This document shows, piece after piece, positions 31,751 through 34,764 of a DNA stretch of 34,764 bases (position 1 is its first letter; each line of letters starts with the position of its first letter). The position numbers and the translations under genes are program-made. The notes beneath the pieces were generated by a model that was not told the origin of the DNA, did not search any database, and saw only the letters and a list, made by a program, of their open reading frames with translations. Origin of the DNA: Bacteroidota bacterium (lineage in GTDB: Bacteria; Bacteroidota; Bacteroidia; Bacteroidales; Bacteroidaceae); the NCBI GenBank assembly GCA_023458215.1, contig JAEXAJ010000107.1:1-34764 (forward strand), given 5' to 3'.

Positions 31751-33475
31751 CTTAATTTTGCTGACCCAGTCAGTAACGTCGTTCACTGTCGGGGCGGTCA
31801 GTTCCAGTTTATATTTCTTGTTGATGCCACAGATGTCCATGTGTAACTTCTGCGGATTCACATCTTTCATGTCGCTCACCAGGTTGTAACCTGCCTTTTG
31901 GAGTACGGCTACCCATTCTTCGGGGATGCCCAGTTCCATGAATTTGGCGGGGGTATCTTTCGGGGTTACTTTCTCCGGACGCATTTGCGGGAAGAAAAGT
32001 ACTTCCTGGATGAATGCTTTGCCGGTCATCAGCATAGTCAGACGGTCGATACCGATGCCGATACCTGAGGTGGGAGGCATACCGTATTGTAGCGCTTTCA
32101 AGAAATCCTGATCGATGAACATGGCTTCGTCGTCTCCTTTTTCGCTCAGACTCAACTGGTCTTTGAAGCGTTCTTCCTGATCGATAGGGTCGTTCAGCTC
32201 GCTGTAAGCGTTAGCCAGTTCCTTGCCGTTTACCATAAGCTCGAAACGTTCGGTCAAGCCGGGTTTGCTGCGGTGCATTTTGGTCAGCGGACTCATCTCT
32301 ACCGGGTAGTCGGTGATGAAAGTGGGTTGTATGAAGGTACCTTCGCAGAACTCGCCGAAGATTTCATCTATCAGCTTGCCCTTGCCCATGGTGTCGTCTA
32401 TTTCCATTTTCAGTTCGCGGCATACTTGGCGGATTTCGTCTTCGTTTTTGCCTTCGAGGTCGTAGCCGGTCTTCTCCTTGATTGCTTCCAAGATGGGCAG
32501 ACGGCGGTAAGGAGCCTTGAAACTGATAGTCTTACCGTCGATTTCGGTTTCAGTGCAACCGTTTACGGCGATGCAGATGCGTTCCAGCAATTTCTCGGTG
32601 AAACTCATCATCCAGTTGTAGTCCTTATATTGTACGTAGAGTTCTACGCAAGTAAATTCGGGGTTATGGTTCTTGTCCATACCTTCGTTGCGGAAGTTCT
32701 TTCCGATTTCGTACACACCTTCGAAACCTCCTACGATAAGTCGCTTCAGATAAAGTTCGGTGGCGATACGCAGGTAGAGGTCCATATCCAACGAGTTGTG
32801 GTGTGTAATGAAAGGGCGCGCGCTTGCTCCGCCGGGGATGGACTGCAAGATCGGAGTTTCTACTTCGGTATATCCGGCTTCGTCAAGTACGGCACGCATG
32901 GTGCTGATAATTTTGGCGCGCTTCAGGAAGGTTTCTTTCACGCCGTCGTTAACAATCAGGTCGACGTAGCGTTGGCGATAACGGAGTTCGGGATCTTCAA
33001 AAGAGTCATAAGCTACGCCATCCTTATATTTAACGATGGGCAGGGGTTTGATGCTTTTTGAAAGTACGGTCACTTTCTTGGCGTGGATACTGATTTCGCC
33101 CATTTGGGTGCGGAATACAAAGCCTTCGATACCGATGAAGTCACCTAAGTCGAGCAAACGTTTGAACACGGTGTTGTACATCTCTTTGTCTTCTCCGGGG
33201 CAGATGTCATCGCGGGTAATATATACCTGGATACGTCCTTTGGAATCCTGCAATTCAATGAAGGAAGCTTTTCCCATGACACGACGGCTCATCATACGTC
33301 CGGCTATGGATACTTGGCGAGGCTCGTCTTCGTCTTTGAATTCAGCTTTAATATCGGTAGAGAAAGCATTGGTTACATACTCTGCTGCGGGATAGGGTTC
33401 GATACCCATCGCGCGAAGTTCATTCATGCTGTTGCGACGAATGATTTCCTGTTCACTTAGTTCTAATACGTTCAT
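31745..33475 (-). CDS. lysS: Lysyl-tRNA synthetase (class II)
   Basis: The 576-residue enzyme charges tRNA-Lys. An N-terminal OB-fold anticodon-binding domain (about 50-160; [21 protein letters not shown]) is followed by the class II core with motif 2 ([20 protein letters not shown]) and motif 3 ([15 protein letters not shown]). A C-terminal extension of about 75 residues after motif 3 contains helical repeats, as is usual in Bacteroidetes LysS. The frame is open upstream to a GTG at 33490, but the predicted transcript starts near 33496, so the ATG at 33475 ([11 protein letters not shown]) is preferred. First gene of the likely lysS-gpsA-pgi operon. Confidence 0.96.
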   Translation of the reverse strand: MNVLELSEQEIIRRNSMNELRAMGIEPYPAAEYVTNAFSTDIKAEFKDEDEPRQVSIAGRMMSRRVMGKASFIELQDSKGRIQVYITRDDICPGEDKEMYNTVFKRLLDLGDFIGIEGFVFRTQMGEISIHAKKVTVLSKSIKPLPIVKYKDGVAYDSFEDPELRYRQRYVDLIVNDGVKETFLKRAKIISTMRAVLDEAGYTEVETPILQSIPGGASARPFITHHNSLDMDLYLRIATELYLKRLIVGGFEGVYEIGKNFRNEGMDKNHNPEFTCVELYVQYKDYNWMMSFTEKLLERICIAVNGCTETEIDGKTISFKAPYRRLPILEAIKEKTGYDLEGKNEDEIRQVCRELKMEIDDTMGKGKLIDEIFGEFCEGTFIQPTFITDYPVEMSPLTKMHRSKPGLTERFELMVNGKELANAYSELNDPIDQEERFKDQLSLSEKGDDEAMFIDQDFLKALQYGMPPTSGIGIGIDRLTMLMTGKAFIQEVLFFPQMRPEKVTPKDTPAKFMELGIPEEWVAVLQKAGYNLVSDMKDVNPQKLHMDICGINKKYKLELTAPTVNDVTDWVSKIKN

Positions 33476-33502
33476 TTCGCTATATTTCACTCAATTTGGG
33501 TA

Positions 33503-33510
33503 CAAAAGTA
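33503..33510 (-). promoter_or_regulatory. -7 box for lysS operon
   Basis: TACTTTTG on the minus strand fits TAnnTTTG exactly; no TTTG at -33. Start near 33496 leaves 21 nt to the ATG at 33475. Confidence 0.48.
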
Positions 33511-33808
33511 CGAAACATTTTTCAGATAGCGCTATATTTTCTATAAATAAAGCAAATAGGATAGTTGCTGACACGGCAGCGGAAAGTTATTTTCCTCGTA
33601 TTCCAAACTTTTCTAGCTTACTACGAAATCTATATTTCCAGGCTTGGTATATAAAATTCAAACTTTGATATTTATATCCCAAAGCTGGAAATATAAGTTT
33701 CAAGTGAGGAAGTGAAGTTTTTGTAGTATAGATGAAATCTTTTAAAAGCATTGAAGGAATCTTTTGTTAGGGAGGAAAGATCTTTTGTGTTGAATGCCGG
33801 AGGTTAGA
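33511..33808. other. Intergenic region between lysS and MATE promoters
   Basis: About 300 bp without a supported gene. It contains an imperfect inverted repeat (33631-33647 with 33679-33695; TATATTTCC and GGAAATATA ends) and many short A/T-rich echoes such as AAACTTT. A minus-strand reading frame covers its right end but overlaps the MATE gene and has no family resemblance, so I do not call it. Confidence 0.4.
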
Positions 33809-33840
33809 CTTGTTAACTTCCCGAAAAATGAGTACCTTTG
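33809..33840 (+). promoter_or_regulatory. Promoter of the MATE gene
   Basis: CTTG (33809-33812) is followed after 20 nt by TACCTTTG (33833-33840), a near-perfect Bacteroides -33/-7 pair. Start near 33847, 20 nt before the ATG. Confidence 0.68.
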
Positions 33841-33866
33841 CACCCTCAAAATGAAATAGGTATAGA

Positions 33867-34764
33867 ATGGCAGGACAAAAAACTCCCACAGCGTTGGGCA
33901 CGGAAAAGATTAGCAAACTACTGATGCAATATGCCATACCGGCAATCATTGCCATGACAGCATCTTCTTTATATAATATGGTGGATAGTATTTTCATCGG
34001 TCACGGAGTAGGGACAATGGCTATTTCGGGGCTGGCGTTGACTTTTCCGCTGATGAACCTTGCGGCGGCGTTCGGCTCTTTGGTAGGCGTGGGAGCGGCA
34101 ACGCTGGTTTCGGTCAAACTGGGACAAAAGGACTATGATACGGCTCAGCGGGTGTTGGGGAATGTGTTGGTTCTTAATATAATCCTTGGTCTGTCGTTTT
34201 CTGTAGTGACTTTAATCTATCTTGATCCTATCTTGTACTTCTTCGGTGGCAGCGACGAGACTGTGAAGTACGCCCGCGAGTTTATGCAGATAATCTTGCT
34301 GGGTAATGTGGTGACTCACATGTACCTCGGACTGAATGCGGTACTTCGTTCGGCGGGGCATCCGCAGAAGGCGATGTATGCTACGATTGCCACGGTAGTG
34401 ATTAATATTATTCTGGCTCCGATCTTTATTTTTGTCCTGGGATGGGGGATTCGTGGTGCTGCTATCGCTACAATTACAGCACAAGTGATGGCATTGATGT
34501 GGCAATTCAAACTGTTTACTAATAAGGAAGAGTTGCTTCATTTCCGGAAAGGCATTTTCCGTTTGCGTCGTAAGATTGTCGTAGATTCATTGGCTATCGG
34601 TATGTCTCCTTTTCTTATGAACTTGGCGGCGTGCCTTATTGTGATACTTATCAATCAGGGACTGAAGCAATATGGAGGCGATTTGGCTATCGGTGCGTTC
34701 GGCATTGTCAATAGATTGGTGTTTGTATTCATTATGATTGTGATGGGATTGAATCAGGGTATGC
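33867..34764 (+). CDS. MATE-family multidrug/organic cation exporter, 5' portion
   Basis: An open frame from ATG 33867 runs 299 codons to the window edge without a stop. It begins MAGQKTPTALGTEKISKLLM, then the MATE hallmark IPAIIAMTASSLYNMVDSIF, with a conserved helix 1 Asn-Met-Val-Asp. Further conserved points are GVGAATLVSVKLGQ, MYLGLNAVLRSAGHPQKAM and, in the second half, IGMSPFLMNLAACL. Eight or so membrane helices are visible out of the usual twelve. MATE proteins export drugs or metabolites in exchange for sodium or protons. Its promoter is close to consensus. Truncated by the window, not by mutation. Confidence 0.93.
   Translation, partial: MAGQKTPTALGTEKISKLLMQYAIPAIIAMTASSLYNMVDSIFIGHGVGTMAISGLALTFPLMNLAAAFGSLVGVGAATLVSVKLGQKDYDTAQRVLGNVLVLNIILGLSFSVVTLIYLDPILYFFGGSDETVKYAREFMQIILLGNVVTHMYLGLNAVLRSAGHPQKAMYATIATVVINIILAPIFIFVLGWGIRGAAIATITAQVMALMWQFKLFTNKEELLHFRKGIFRLRRKIVVDSLAIGMSPFLMNLAACLIVILINQGLKQYGGDLAIGAFGIVNRLVFVFIMIVMGLNQGM

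Noticed and set aside
32273..33061. 262-residue plus-strand open frame
   Set aside because: It is fully antisense to lysS, shows no family motif, and arises from the codon bias of the real gene. The same applies to the long antisense frames at 1077-1508, 13603-14049, 20509-21027 and 24992-25423.
33767..33997. 76-residue minus-strand frame at the MATE 5' end
   Set aside because: It is antisense to the MATE gene and its promoter, and has no recognisable motif.
1..34764. CRISPR array, phage or toxin-antitoxin system
   Set aside because: No regularly spaced repeat, cas-like, phage-structural or toxin-antitoxin-like gene pair was found on either strand.

Overview
The window looks like chromosomal DNA from a Bacteroides species. 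The evidence is a SusC/SusD pair with lipoprotein partners, an AsnA-type asparagine synthetase, a Bacteroidetes-style LptD, a DUF6377-like membrane regulator, and many -7 boxes of the Bacteroides type (TAnnTTTG) just upstream of genes. Nothing points to a phage, plasmid, insertion sequence or CRISPR array. Most of the window is core genome, with one inserted-looking catabolic locus.

Layout. Positions 1-64 hold the tail of a plus-strand gene. Next come nrdJ (class II, B12-dependent ribonucleotide reductase, minus strand), a divergent nitroreductase, and a convergent dnaA (3895-5283, minus). An amidase and an MlaD-like (MCE) protein follow as a minus-strand pair (5614-7781). From 7983 to 9588 there is a BASS-type transporter and a HAD phosphatase. 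From 9605 to 16191 lies an envelope block: a GtrB-like polyprenyl-phosphate glycosyltransferase and a GtrA-like membrane protein on the minus strand, divergent from an ArnT-like lipid-linked sugar transferase, an HD-domain protein and LptD on the plus strand.

Positions 16213-26182 form a compact polysaccharide utilisation locus (PUL): a membrane-spanning SusR-like regulator, SusC, SusD, one GH30 glycanase lipoprotein, and a large surface lipoprotein built from an internal tandem duplication. By family resemblance the likely substrate is a beta-glucan, most plausibly the 1,6-beta-glucan of fungal walls. The regulator would sense oligosaccharide in the periplasm, the two surface lipoproteins and SusCD would bind and import, and GH30 would cut at the surface. 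No exo-acting glucosidase is encoded here. A strong hairpin closes the locus.

After the PUL the window returns to housekeeping genes: ung, asnA, a tRNA-Arg(CCG), a beta-phosphoglucomutase-like HAD protein, a likely lysS-gpsA-pgi operon, and the first 299 codons of a MATE exporter that runs off the right edge.

I found no clearly new system. The items most worth a second look are the single-enzyme PUL with its duplicated binding protein, the divergent GtrA/GtrB and ArnT-like pair as a lipid-linked sugar pathway, long palindromes made of A/T-rich heptads at gene ends, and a palindrome lying exactly over the predicted dnaA -7 box.
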